Shown here: piece by piece, positions 1 to 6,690 of the stretch
How the letters are laid out: each line of letters starts with the position of its first letter
Numbering within the stretch: position 1 is the stretch's first letter
DNA from: Chloroflexi bacterium RBG_16_51_16
GTDB lineage: Bacteria; Chloroflexota; Anaerolineae; Anaerolineales; Villigracilaceae
DNA length: 9,655 nt
Assembly: GCA_001796785.1 (NCBI GenBank)
Contig: MGNL01000172.1
Coordinates: 37,562 to 47,216, forward strand
Direction: 5' to 3'
The notes under the pieces: generated by a model
Told to the model about the DNA's origin: nothing
The model's database searches: none
The model's input: only the letters and a program-made list of their open reading frames with translations
Position numbers and translations under genes: made by a program

Positions 1-318
1 ACCATCATGTCCACAGCCATGCATTACTCCATTAATTTGGGATGCATATTCTGCGCCAGTCTCTTCGACGATAGGCAGGGCATCCATGTCAAACCGGAGA
101 AGCAAGGTAGGCCCGGGTTTTGCACCTTCGAGTAATCCAATCACACCAGTTTGGGCTACACCCTTGGTGACTTCTATTCCCAGGCTTTCAAGCTCTTTTG
201 CCACCAATCCTGCTGTGCGTATCTCCTTAAAACCAAGTTCCGGATGCGCGTGCAAGTCACGCCGGTTTGCTCGCGCTGTATCAAATTCGCCTTCTGCTTC
301 CTTCAGAAAATCAATCAT
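1..318 (-). CDS. M20D family amidohydrolase, N-terminal part (runs off left edge)
   Basis: Metal-dependent amidohydrolase of the M20D family (hippurate hydrolase, IAA-amino acid hydrolase, N-acyl-amino acid or N-acetyldiaminopimelate deacetylase), which removes acyl groups from amino acids in the cytoplasm. Only 106 of roughly 390 residues are inside the window. Visible motifs are RRDLHAHPELGF (residues 19-30), an R-F-DMDALPI-EE-G block around residues 75-87, and MHGCGHDG (99-106), in which the Cys and His are expected metal ligands of this family. The ATG at 318-316 overlaps the TGA of the upstream gene (317-315) as ATGA, so the two are probably translationally coupled. The remaining ligands and the dimerisation lid lie beyond the edge, so the substrate cannot be assigned. 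Family assignment is firm; the exact activity is open. Confidence 0.9.
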   Translation of the reverse strand, partial: MIDFLKEAEGEFDTARANRRDLHAHPELGFKEIRTAGLVAKELESLGIEVTKGVAQTGVIGLLEGAKPGPTLLLRFDMDALPIVEETGAEYASQINGVMHGCGHDG

Positions 319-656
319 GACGGATAATCAGGGTTCAATAATGGAATAATATTTACCAAAGGTTCTTCATACGGGTGATATTTTCTGATCACTTCGAGCG
401 CATCCGCAACCTTTCGCCGCTCACAGCTCACTTCAATTTTACATTCTTTAACCTCGCTTAGCATACCCACCCTGCCTTTAAAAGGATTAGCACCTTCCAA
501 AGGACGGAAGTATCCCCGGACATCGGTTACGGCAATGCAGTGATCATAATTCCCAATGTGACCGACGCCGACTTTCGACAGTTCATCCCGCATACTGATC
601 ACATGGTCTGCAGGGATGAAAATTTCAATTTTTGTATCATAGGAATTACTGGGCAT
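315..656 (-). CDS. Stand-alone NIF3/YqfO-type domain protein (CutA1-like fold family)
   Basis: A 113-residue protein matching the domain inserted in Bacillus YqfO and related NIF3 proteins, which also occurs alone in many bacteria; its biochemical role is not settled. Hallmarks are GxGHIGNYDHC (residues 30-40), FRPLEGANPFKG in the middle, and HPYEEPLVNIIPLL near the C terminus. It lacks the metal-binding NIF3 flanking domains, so it is the insert domain alone, not a truncated NIF3. The frame is open further upstream to a GTG at 731, but the ATG at 656 is preferred: AGAGG stands 5 nt before it, the conserved domain starts just after it, and the GTG has GGAG only 1 nt away, too close to work. 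Its stop overlaps the start of the M20D gene. Cytoplasmic by lack of signal or membrane segments. Confidence 0.85.
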   Translation of the reverse strand: MPSNSYDTKIEIFIPADHVISMRDELSKVGVGHIGNYDHCIAVTDVRGYFRPLEGANPFKGRVGMLSEVKECKIEVSCERRKVADALEVIRKYHPYEEPLVNIIPLLNPDYPS

Positions 657-661
657 GGAAA

Positions 662-666
662 CCTCT
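662..666 (-). promoter_or_regulatory. Ribosome binding site deciding the start of the NIF3-domain gene
   Basis: AGAGG lies 5 nt upstream of the ATG at 656-654. This supports the 113-residue form over a 138-residue form starting at the GTG at 731. Confidence 0.6.
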
Positions 667-740
667 AATATTTTTCGTGAGTAAAACCGTGGGTCTGTTT
701 CTAACTGGATGATCAGCCTTGAAGCCGACACACTCCAAAA

Positions 741-1469
741 TTACGAATAATTGATGCGTTTGAATTTTTCTACATAACGAGGATTTTCATCGGAGCTGTC
801 CGGAGTCCTGCGTGATCTCAGGCGTTTTACGAGCTCAGTTTCATCCTGGACCTGGGTTGTGTGTTGGAGAACAGCTTTTATTTTGGTCTCCCAATATTCC
901 GTGACTTCCAGCGTGACGTCAGGCTGATTGGTTAAGGAAACCCAAACTTCCTTCACGGAATGCGGCTCATAGCCTTCGACCAGGAGATCGGGGTAATAGA
1001 AGAGGTTACCTGCCGCAGGGAAGACGGCATCCAGAACCGCCTGGCCTGCGGCGCGATGATCGGGGTGATTCAGTCCGTAGGTTGCAAATAAATTCTGAGG
1101 GTCGCAGGTGACCAGGATATCTGGTTTGAACTTGCGGATGATTCGAACAATTTCCTTGCGAAGGTTTAAATCCGGGACGAGTAAGCCATCCTGATAATCA
1201 AGAAAATGGATCTCTTTTATACCCAGAACCCTGCCGGCGTTGGTTTGTTCCGCCCGCCTCAAACCACACAGCTCATCCGATGTCAACCCTGCTGGAGATT
1301 TCGGATTCCAACCCTTATCCCCACAGCAGAGCAATTGATAACTTACCGTATGTCCGTCAGCCGTCCACCGGGCGAGTGTTGCACCGCAGAAGAACTCCGG
1401 GTCATCGGGGTGAGCCAGGATCACCAGGATGTTTTGCGGTTTCTCCCAGTTTTCCGGCTGCAGGGTCAT
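741..1469 (-). CDS. LmbE/PIG-L family zinc-dependent N-deacetylase
   Basis: Zinc-dependent de-N-acetylase of the LmbE/PIG-L family, whose members (MshB, BshB, PIG-L) deacetylate N-acetylglucosaminyl conjugates. The 242-residue protein has the diagnostic AHPDDPEFFCG motif (residues 19-29; His20 and Asp23 are expected zinc ligands, Asp22 the likely base) and NHPDHRAAG (134-142; His138 the expected third ligand). Length is typical for the family. AGGA stands 7 nt before the ATG at 1469. It follows ricT by 59 bp without a visible terminator and is probably cotranscribed with it. A role in low-molecular-weight thiol (bacillithiol- or mycothiol-like) or glycolipid synthesis is possible, but no thiol-pathway gene is nearby, so the substrate is unknown. 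Confidence 0.9.
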   Translation of the reverse strand: MTLQPENWEKPQNILVILAHPDDPEFFCGATLARWTADGHTVSYQLLCCGDKGWNPKSPAGLTSDELCGLRRAEQTNAGRVLGIKEIHFLDYQDGLLVPDLNLRKEIVRIIRKFKPDILVTCDPQNLFATYGLNHPDHRAAGQAVLDAVFPAAGNLFYYPDLLVEGYEPHSVKEVWVSLTNQPDVTLEVTEYWETKIKAVLQHTTQVQDETELVKRLRSRRTPDSSDENPRYVEKFKRINYS

Positions 1470-1528
1470 TGGCTTTTCCTGGAATGTTCGAAAGGTTGAA
1501 TTGATAATTTCCGGAATGAGAGGAATAT

Positions 1529-2446
1529 TTAATTAGATTTTCCGCAGGTACAACCACCACCCTCATGCCGATCACAGGGCGCCTGGGATTTACGGCGGAG
1601 AGCTTCCAATTCATCCCAGGGTTGAAGGTCATCGCGTTCGAAAGTGGTCATGATTTGACGCCCTTCCTCGCTTTCGGCATCCAGAAGGACCATGACCTTA
1701 TTCTCCATCGGAAGTACATCCAAGACTTTCCCTTCACCCCGGGGTGTGATCACACGTTTATTTCGTTTGGGCAGCTGCTTTCGCGCTTCAACGTATTGTT
1801 CGAATTCATAGATGAGACAGCACCTCAATCGACCGCACATTCCTGTAATTTCAGAGGGTGTGAGCGAGATCCCCTGCTCCTTGGCCATCTTGATTGAAAT
1901 TGGGCTGAACTCGGTCAGGAACTTGGAACAGCAGCGAGTTTCGAGGCCGCAGGCACCCATACCACCTAAAAGTTTGGCGACATCCCGCGGTCCAATCTGT
2001 CTGACCTCGATGTGTGTTTTAGAATAGAGGTCCTGCATGTCCTTTTTGAGGGATTTCAGTTCGGCTTTTTCATCCGTTTCTGTGCTGTACATAAAGGTCA
2101 AACGCGATCCGTCGTAGTTATATTCAGCGGCCACGATCTTGAGTTGTTGCAGACCAAGCTCGGCCGCCCTGGCGCGGCAGTTGATCATCGCTTCGGTCTG
2201 TTTGGCCTGCCAGGTCTGTTGGAGCAGGAGATCGCGAGGAGTTGCACGCCGTTCCACAAATTTCCAACCGCCTTCGGGAGGGGAGGGTTTCTGCGGCAGG
2301 AATTGGACAACCTCACCGAGGTGTCTGCCGCGCGCTGTATCAACGATGACACGCTCACCTAATTGAATATTTGGAACCTGTGTGGAATCGAAATGATAGA
2401 TCTTTCCGATCGGGGAAAAACGAACACCGATAATATTTGTTTGCAT
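1529..2446 (-). CDS. ricT: PSP1 domain protein, RicT/YaaT family
   Basis: A 305-residue member of the PSP1 (YaaT/RicT) family. In Bacillus subtilis RicT joins RicA and RicF in an Fe-S-containing complex that works with RNase Y in mRNA processing. The N-terminal half (residues 5-50) is a beta-rich region with the family's GVRFxPxGKIYHF-type opening. The core has GACGLETRCCSKF (164-176) and GMCGRLRCCLIYE (202-214), giving the conserved cysteines 166, 172/173, 204 and 209/210 expected to hold the cluster. The spacing between the first cysteine and the CC pair is 5 residues; I recall 4 in Bacillus. An unusual tail (Cys291, His294, Cys299, Cys301) ends the protein. The frame opens with TTG-ATG; the ATG at 2446 is chosen because a TATAAT lies 7 nt upstream and no Shine-Dalgarno is present, suggesting a leaderless mRNA. 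No ricA or ricF is visible here. The old annotation 'stage 0 sporulation' need not mean sporulation. Confidence 0.9.
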   Translation of the reverse strand: MQTNIIGVRFSPIGKIYHFDSTQVPNIQLGERVIVDTARGRHLGEVVQFLPQKPSPPEGGWKFVERRATPRDLLLQQTWQAKQTEAMINCRARAAELGLQQLKIVAAEYNYDGSRLTFMYSTETDEKAELKSLKKDMQDLYSKTHIEVRQIGPRDVAKLLGGMGACGLETRCCSKFLTEFSPISIKMAKEQGISLTPSEITGMCGRLRCCLIYEFEQYVEARKQLPKRNKRVITPRGEGKVLDVLPMENKVMVLLDAESEEGRQIMTTFERDDLQPWDELEALRRKSQAPCDRHEGGGCTCGKSN

Positions 2447-2453
2447 CAATTAA

Positions 2454-2459
2454 ATTATA
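2454..2459 (-). promoter_or_regulatory. -10 box in front of ricT, possibly giving a leaderless mRNA
   Basis: A perfect TATAAT reads on the minus strand, ending 7 nt before the ATG at 2446, so transcription would start at or next to the start codon. No good -35 hexamer occurs at 16-19 nt spacing, and no Shine-Dalgarno precedes the ATG. The 2450-2534 gap between mrp and ricT holds nothing else recognisable. It suggests ricT and the genes after it can be expressed apart from the nuo-mrp operon. Confidence 0.5.
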
Positions 2460-2534
2460 CCGTAACCCTAAGGGACGAGTTCGCGTTGGAGAATAATGAA
2501 GTCGGGTTTTTGAATTCTTTCGCGGGTTGGAAAT

Positions 2535-3614
2535 TCAACCGATAATATTAATGGGAAGTTCGTTAGCGCCGCCTAAAGCTTCGACTGAAATTCGAGCGGC
2601 AACTTTTTCGGTAATTTCCTTCATGGCAACGGCGGCTGCTGACTCAGGTTTTAATACCACAATGGGTTTGCCCGAATCGCCTCCCTCGCGGATGTTAGGA
2701 TCGATGGGCACCTTTCCCAGGAAAGGTGTAGCTGTGGAACCAGCCAGCTGCTCACCTCCGCCCGAACCGAAGATGTCCATCCTGGTTCCATCCGGCAGAT
2801 CAAGGTAGGACATGTTTTCGATGATTCCTAAGATCGGCACCTCCAGGGTTTTGAACATTTGTAATCCGCGACTGGCATCTTCCAGCGATACCAACTGAGG
2901 CATGGTAACGATGATCGCGCCGCTCAGGGGTAGAGATTGGGCCAGGCTGAGAGCTGCGTCTCCCGTTCCCGGGGGAAGGTCGACAACAAGATAATCGAGT
3001 TCTCCCCATTCAACATCCGCCAGGAACTGCCGGATGGCGGAATTCAACATTGGACCGCGCCAGATCAGCGGTTGGCCCGGCTTCACCAGCAAACCCATCG
3101 AGATCATCTTCACACCGTATGCCAGTGCCGGAATCAACTTGTTACCCTGGGGTGGCGGTAATTTTTCCACGCCAAGCATGGTGGGGATATTCGGGCCATA
3201 GATATCCGCGTCCATCAGTCCCACCCTTGCTCCGCTGTTGGCAAGTACGATGGCAAGGTTCACCGCGATGGTGCTTTTACCTACACCGCCTTTACCGGAT
3301 CCTACCGCGATCGCATTACGAATAGGCGTGTTGACCAATCCCCGCATTCGGCCATCGTTTGGAACGTTCGAATCCCACTTGATGTCGATTGCGGCCACCC
3401 CGGAGATACCCATGACAGCCTGCCTGGCTTCGTGTTCGATCTGACCTCGCAACGGGCAAGCTGGGGTTGTCAGCACGATGGTGAAGGAAACCTTGTCACC
3501 CTTGATCTCAAGATCGCGGATCATGTTCAAGGTGACCAGGTCGTTATTTAATTCAGGCTCCTGGACCTTACTTAATGCGGCCAGTACGTTTTCAGTTGAT
3601 AAAGTTTTCGACAT
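2535..3614 (-). CDS. mrp: Mrp/NBP35 family P-loop ATPase, Fe-S cluster carrier
   Basis: A 359-residue Mrp (ApbC) family ATPase, which binds and transfers [4Fe-4S] clusters in the cytoplasm. Domain order: an N-terminal MIP18/DUF59-type domain (about residues 8-85, with TTPACPLRGQIEHEA at 49-63), then the P-loop ATPase. The deviant Walker A GSGKGGVGKST is at 105-115, DADIYGPNIPTMLG at 135-148, and VDLPPGTGD at 211-219. The C-terminal CxxC, which usually follows ENMSY and bridges the cluster between monomers, is absent: ENMSYLDLPDGTRMDIFG (265-282) has none. GGTGA stands 4 nt before the ATG. It follows nuoI by 41 bp, apparently in the same operon. The eukaryotic relative Ind1/NUBPL serves complex I assembly, so a dedicated role for the adjacent Nuo subunits is a reasonable inference. 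Confidence 0.95.
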   Translation of the reverse strand: MSKTLSTENVLAALSKVQEPELNNDLVTLNMIRDLEIKGDKVSFTIVLTTPACPLRGQIEHEARQAVMGISGVAAIDIKWDSNVPNDGRMRGLVNTPIRNAIAVGSGKGGVGKSTIAVNLAIVLANSGARVGLMDADIYGPNIPTMLGVEKLPPPQGNKLIPALAYGVKMISMGLLVKPGQPLIWRGPMLNSAIRQFLADVEWGELDYLVVDLPPGTGDAALSLAQSLPLSGAIIVTMPQLVSLEDASRGLQMFKTLEVPILGIIENMSYLDLPDGTRMDIFGSGGGEQLAGSTATPFLGKVPIDPNIREGGDSGKPIVVLKPESAAAVAMKEITEKVAARISVEALGGANELPINIIG

Positions 3615-3655
3615 TCGGTCACCAATTAATCTGTGATGCTAAAAAATGCAACCCT

Positions 3656-4288
3656 TTAGGATGGAGATGAAGCTGCTCCTGCTTTTGCGGCCTTGATGAC
3701 TTCCTTAGCCCGGCGTGCTTCTTCTTCGAGCTGGAAATTCTTCGGCCGGATATTTGAATAATAGGAAGCGGGTTTGAGTAATTTTTCCATGTTGTAAACG
3801 TTTCGATGAAGGGATGCGATGTCAAATTCATGGTCCATTTTGATCGCATCGAACGGGCAGTATTCGGAGCAAAAGCCGCAGTTCATGCAAATGTCCATGT
3901 CGATGTAAAACTCAGCCGGGACCGGGACGGGTTTGCCGGTTTGAGGATCGTTCGTCCGAACGATCCAAATGCACTGGGGCGGGCAGACTTTGGCGCAAAT
4001 CCCACAGGAAGTACAACGGACGTCCTTGGTGCCGTCGTCCTTTTCATCATAGACAAGGAATGGGACGTATCGGAATTCTTCCGGAAGGATCAGTTTCTCT
4101 TCAGGATACTGGATCGTGAATATGCCGCGGGTAGAACTACTTGAGCGGTACTTGATGCCTTCCTCCGAGTAGTATCGCCGCTTGCCGGTGGTGAAACTAC
4201 GGATGAACCAGACGAAATCGTCCCAGTATGTGTACCAGAAGCGTTTTAAGGTGACGCTAAGACCTTTGATTATGCCTTTTCCGTACAT
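3656..4288 (-). CDS. nuoI: NADH-quinone oxidoreductase subunit I (2x[4Fe-4S])
   Basis: The ferredoxin-like subunit of complex I that passes electrons through clusters N6a and N6b to N2 in NuoB, sitting on the membrane side of the peripheral arm. In 210 residues it shows two CxxCxxCxxxCP motifs, Cys92/95/98/102 and Cys134/137/140/144. The usual opening (residues 5-20, GIIKGLSVTLKRFWYT) is separated from the usual QYPEEK segment (60-65) by about 35 extra residues (22-57) rich in aromatic, basic and serine residues. A helical, Ala/Lys/Glu-rich tail follows residue 180. GGAG stands 6 nt before the ATG, and the start lies 11 bp after the nuoCD stop. nuoH, often found between nuoD and nuoI, is not here. 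Confidence 0.95.
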   Translation of the reverse strand: MYGKGIIKGLSVTLKRFWYTYWDDFVWFIRSFTTGKRRYYSEEGIKYRSSSSTRGIFTIQYPEEKLILPEEFRYVPFLVYDEKDDGTKDVRCTSCGICAKVCPPQCIWIVRTNDPQTGKPVPVPAEFYIDMDICMNCGFCSEYCPFDAIKMDHEFDIASLHRNVYNMEKLLKPASYYSNIRPKNFQLEEEARRAKEVIKAAKAGAASSPS

Positions 4289-4299
4289 GTTGATCTCCG

Positions 4300-6045
4300 T
4301 TAGCGGTCGAGTTCGCCCAGAACAATATCAAGCACACCCAGGATTGCGATGAAATCGGCAATTTTCTTGCCAACACACATTTTTTCGAGGCCGGTGATAT
4401 TGATAAAGGAAGGTGCACGTACATGGTAACGCCATGGGTTGGGTTTACCATTCGATATCACGTAATAACCGAGTTCGCCTTTCGGTGCTTCGATACGGCC
4501 GTAAGCCTCACCTGCGGGTACGCGAACCTGGTACTGCGGCTTCTGGGAATTGATGGGTCCGCTGGGTATCTTGGAGACAGCTTGTTCAAGGATTCGGATG
4601 GACTGTCGGATCTCATCCAATCGGATTAGGTAGTTGTCCATCAGGTCGCCATGGGTGCGCATGGCCACATCAAATTCGAAACGGTCATAGATTCCATACG
4701 GGTCGGCCCGCCTGATATCGTAAGGTATCCCGGCAGCACGCAGCACTGGACCGGTGATGGAGTACTGCACTGCGGATGGCCCATCGATCACCGGTATACC
4801 TTTCAGCCGGGAGACCAGCACTTCGTTTTCGCTCAAGAAGCGGTCCATTTCATCCGTCTTGGCAGGCAGTCTTTTAAACACCAGATCTTTTATTTTCTGG
4901 AGTACGTCTTCTGGGATATCACGGGCCACACCTCCGAAGCGGAAATAGTTGCACATCATCCGCGAGCCGGACACGGCCTCGAAAATATCCAGGATGAGTT
5001 CGCGTTCCTCAAAGATGTAAAGTGCGGGTGTATACATGGCGCCCAGATCGTTCAACAGCATTCCCACCAGCACAAGGTGATTTTGAACGCGGCTGAGTTC
5101 GGCCATAATGATGCGGATGTAATCGGCGCGCTCCGCAACCGGGATGTTCATTAATTTTTCAACCGCCAGCGCGTATCCGAAATTATTACTCATCGAATTG
5201 AAGTAATCGAGCCGGTCGGTGTACGGCATGTTGAGCAGGAACGTGTTGCGTTCCCCAATTTTTTCATGGTTGCGATGCAGGTACCCCACCACAGGTTTTA
5301 AACTGAGGATGGTTTCTCCCTCGACCGTGACCACGGCTCTGAAGACACCATGAGTCGACGGATGTTGGGGACCCATGTTGACTACGATCCGATCGGATTT
5401 AATCCCTTGTTCATCGGTCTCGGTATACCTCGCCAGTGCTCCATAGAGCGCTGCTTCTCCTTCGGGAATCCATTTTTCCGGGTCGAAATTCTTCGGAAAG
5501 GAAAGATTATCCTTGTACGGATTCTTTTCCTCCGAGGAGACATAATTTCCTTCCGGCCAGCGGCTCTTGAAAGGCTTGGCGTCTTCCTCGTAGAAGCCTT
5601 CCTTCCAATCCTTTCTGAGTGGGTGTCCGGCGAATCCCTCCCATAGCAGGATGCGTCTCAAGTCCGGGTGGCCGGTAAACTTGATCCCTAGCAGATCCCA
5701 GATTTCACGTTCCTGGAAATCAACACCCGGCCACAGAGGGGTAACAGAAGGAATTTCGATCGGATCCTGACGCGGGACCTGGACTTTGAATATCAAACCT
5801 GGTCCACCGGTTGTCTTATAAGCATGATAGACAACCTCCATCTTTTCTTCAGGGAGGTAATCCACGCCCGTTACGGAGGTGAGCAAGTCATAGCCGAGCT
5901 CCTCCTTTATCGACCGGGCTATCTCGAGTAATTTATCTTTTTCAACCAGCCATCCCGTGTAACCGTTGCGGGCATCAACCGAAACTGCACTGGGAAAACG
6001 GGCAGCCAGATCAACCGTCTGGGTCTGAAGAGGGGTAGCAGCCAT
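4300..6045 (-). CDS. nuoCD: Fused NADH-quinone oxidoreductase subunits C and D
   Basis: A 581-residue fusion of two complex I subunits that form the quinone-reducing end of the peripheral arm. The NuoC part (about residues 8-150) has the signature ERE-WDLLGIKF-GHPDLRRIL followed by GHPLRKD at 141-146. A charged linker (150-215) leads to the NuoD part, which opens with GPQHPSTHG (225-233; its His is a quinone-site residue in the family) and keeps the LDY tyrosine and the DLGA aspartate of the quinone pocket. It ends in the standard GELDR. The nickel-binding cysteines of related hydrogenases are absent, as expected for complex I. Before VPAGEAYGRIEAPKGELG the protein lacks the segment of about 35 residues with a MEALIHHFK-type helix found in canonical NuoD; this is like FpoD or NdhH forms. 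Of two nearby ATGs (6051 and 6045), the second is chosen on ribosome binding site spacing. Confidence 0.95.
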   Translation of the reverse strand: MAATPLQTQTVDLAARFPSAVSVDARNGYTGWLVEKDKLLEIARSIKEELGYDLLTSVTGVDYLPEEKMEVVYHAYKTTGGPGLIFKVQVPRQDPIEIPSVTPLWPGVDFQEREIWDLLGIKFTGHPDLRRILLWEGFAGHPLRKDWKEGFYEEDAKPFKSRWPEGNYVSSEEKNPYKDNLSFPKNFDPEKWIPEGEAALYGALARYTETDEQGIKSDRIVVNMGPQHPSTHGVFRAVVTVEGETILSLKPVVGYLHRNHEKIGERNTFLLNMPYTDRLDYFNSMSNNFGYALAVEKLMNIPVAERADYIRIIMAELSRVQNHLVLVGMLLNDLGAMYTPALYIFEERELILDIFEAVSGSRMMCNYFRFGGVARDIPEDVLQKIKDLVFKRLPAKTDEMDRFLSENEVLVSRLKGIPVIDGPSAVQYSITGPVLRAAGIPYDIRRADPYGIYDRFEFDVAMRTHGDLMDNYLIRLDEIRQSIRILEQAVSKIPSGPINSQKPQYQVRVPAGEAYGRIEAPKGELGYYVISNGKPNPWRYHVRAPSFINITGLEKMCVGKKIADFIAILGVLDIVLGELDR

Positions 6046-6050
6046 ATTCA

Positions 6051-6056
6051 TCCTTT
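6051..6056 (-). promoter_or_regulatory. Ribosome binding site deciding the nuoCD start
   Basis: AAAGGA overlaps the nuoB stop codon and lies 5 nt before the ATG at 6045-6043. For the alternative ATG at 6051 it would have no spacing at all. The overlap suggests termination-reinitiation from nuoB. Confidence 0.6.
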
Positions 6057-6690
6057 AAACCTTATCGGTTTCTATTCCGGAACTAATTTGGCGAAGCTCG
6101 GCATTCCTGCGTGGATCGATCAAATCAGGGCCAAGGATCGGGATTGGAATGTTCACTGAATCGGGTCCTTTGCGATACCAGCGGACGGTGCGGATGGATT
6201 CCTTGTCGATTTTTTGCTGCAACTTGATCAATCCTGCAATGAGCGCCTGGGGCGTGGGAGGACAGCCTGGGATGTAGATATCCACGGGAAGGAATTTATC
6301 GACCCCGGCAACCACGTTATAACCCTCTTTAAAAGGACCACCACCTGAGGCACACGCGCCCATGGCAACCACATATTTAGGTTCCGGCATCTGGTTGTAC
6401 AGGCGGACGATGGCCGGAATCATTTTTTTGGTCACGGTTCCAGACACGATCATCAGGTCACTTTGACGTGGAGTGGGGCGCATGACTTCCATTCCAAACC
6501 TGGCCAGGTCATACCGTGCCGTTTGAGCCACGATCATCTCAATGGCACAGCATGCCAGGCCGAACATGAGCGGCCATACAGAAGAACGCCTACCCCAGTT
6601 GTACAGGCGGTCAAGCGTGGTGATCGCCACCAAATTGGACATCTCCGCAGGGATTTCATAACCAGGGCTATTCAAGTTTTCATTTGTCAT
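6055..6690 (-). CDS. nuoB: NADH-quinone oxidoreductase subunit B (cluster N2)
   Basis: The complex I subunit holding the terminal [4Fe-4S] cluster N2, which reduces quinone. The 211-residue protein has all four ligands in the family's pattern: the vicinal pair Cys47-Cys48 in FGLACCAIEM, Cys113 in MGACASGGGPF, and Cys143 in YIPGCPPTPQALI. RPTPRQSDLMIVSGTVTKKM (71-90) is the other hallmark. The frame stays open to 6765, but the ATG at 6690 is chosen because GAGGAG stands 7 nt upstream and the extra 25 residues would lie fully inside iscX. It overlaps iscX by 11 bp and ends 9 bp before nuoCD, so the three genes are almost certainly one operon. nuoA is not found upstream. Confidence 0.96.
   Translation of the reverse strand: MTNENLNSPGYEIPAEMSNLVAITTLDRLYNWGRRSSVWPLMFGLACCAIEMIVAQTARYDLARFGMEVMRPTPRQSDLMIVSGTVTKKMIPAIVRLYNQMPEPKYVVAMGACASGGGPFKEGYNVVAGVDKFLPVDIYIPGCPPTPQALIAGLIKLQQKIDKESIRTVRWYRKGPDSVNIPIPILGPDLIDPRRNAELRQISSGIETDKV

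Noticed and set aside
86..349. Plus-strand open frame of 87 codons
   Set aside because: It lies opposite the M20D gene, whose motifs are clear, and has no family resemblance or ribosome binding site.
657..731. N-terminal extension of the NIF3-domain protein from GTG 731
   Set aside because: The ribosome-binding spacing is wrong and the added residues do not look like the family; the ATG at 656 has a good site.
1402..1632. Minus-strand frame bridging the end of ricT and the start of the deacetylase
   Set aside because: It overlaps two well-supported genes in another frame and has no recognisable content.
2458..2472. TTAGGG-like bases upstream of ricT
   Set aside because: A single occurrence with no tandem copies; not a repeat.
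2525..2540. Small inverted repeat GGTTG/CAACC at the end of mrp
   Set aside because: The stem is 5 bp with no T-run in either direction, so it is not supported as a terminator.
4651..5154. Plus-strand open frame of 167 codons
   Set aside because: It is antisense to the conserved NuoD core; its length reflects codon bias of the real gene.
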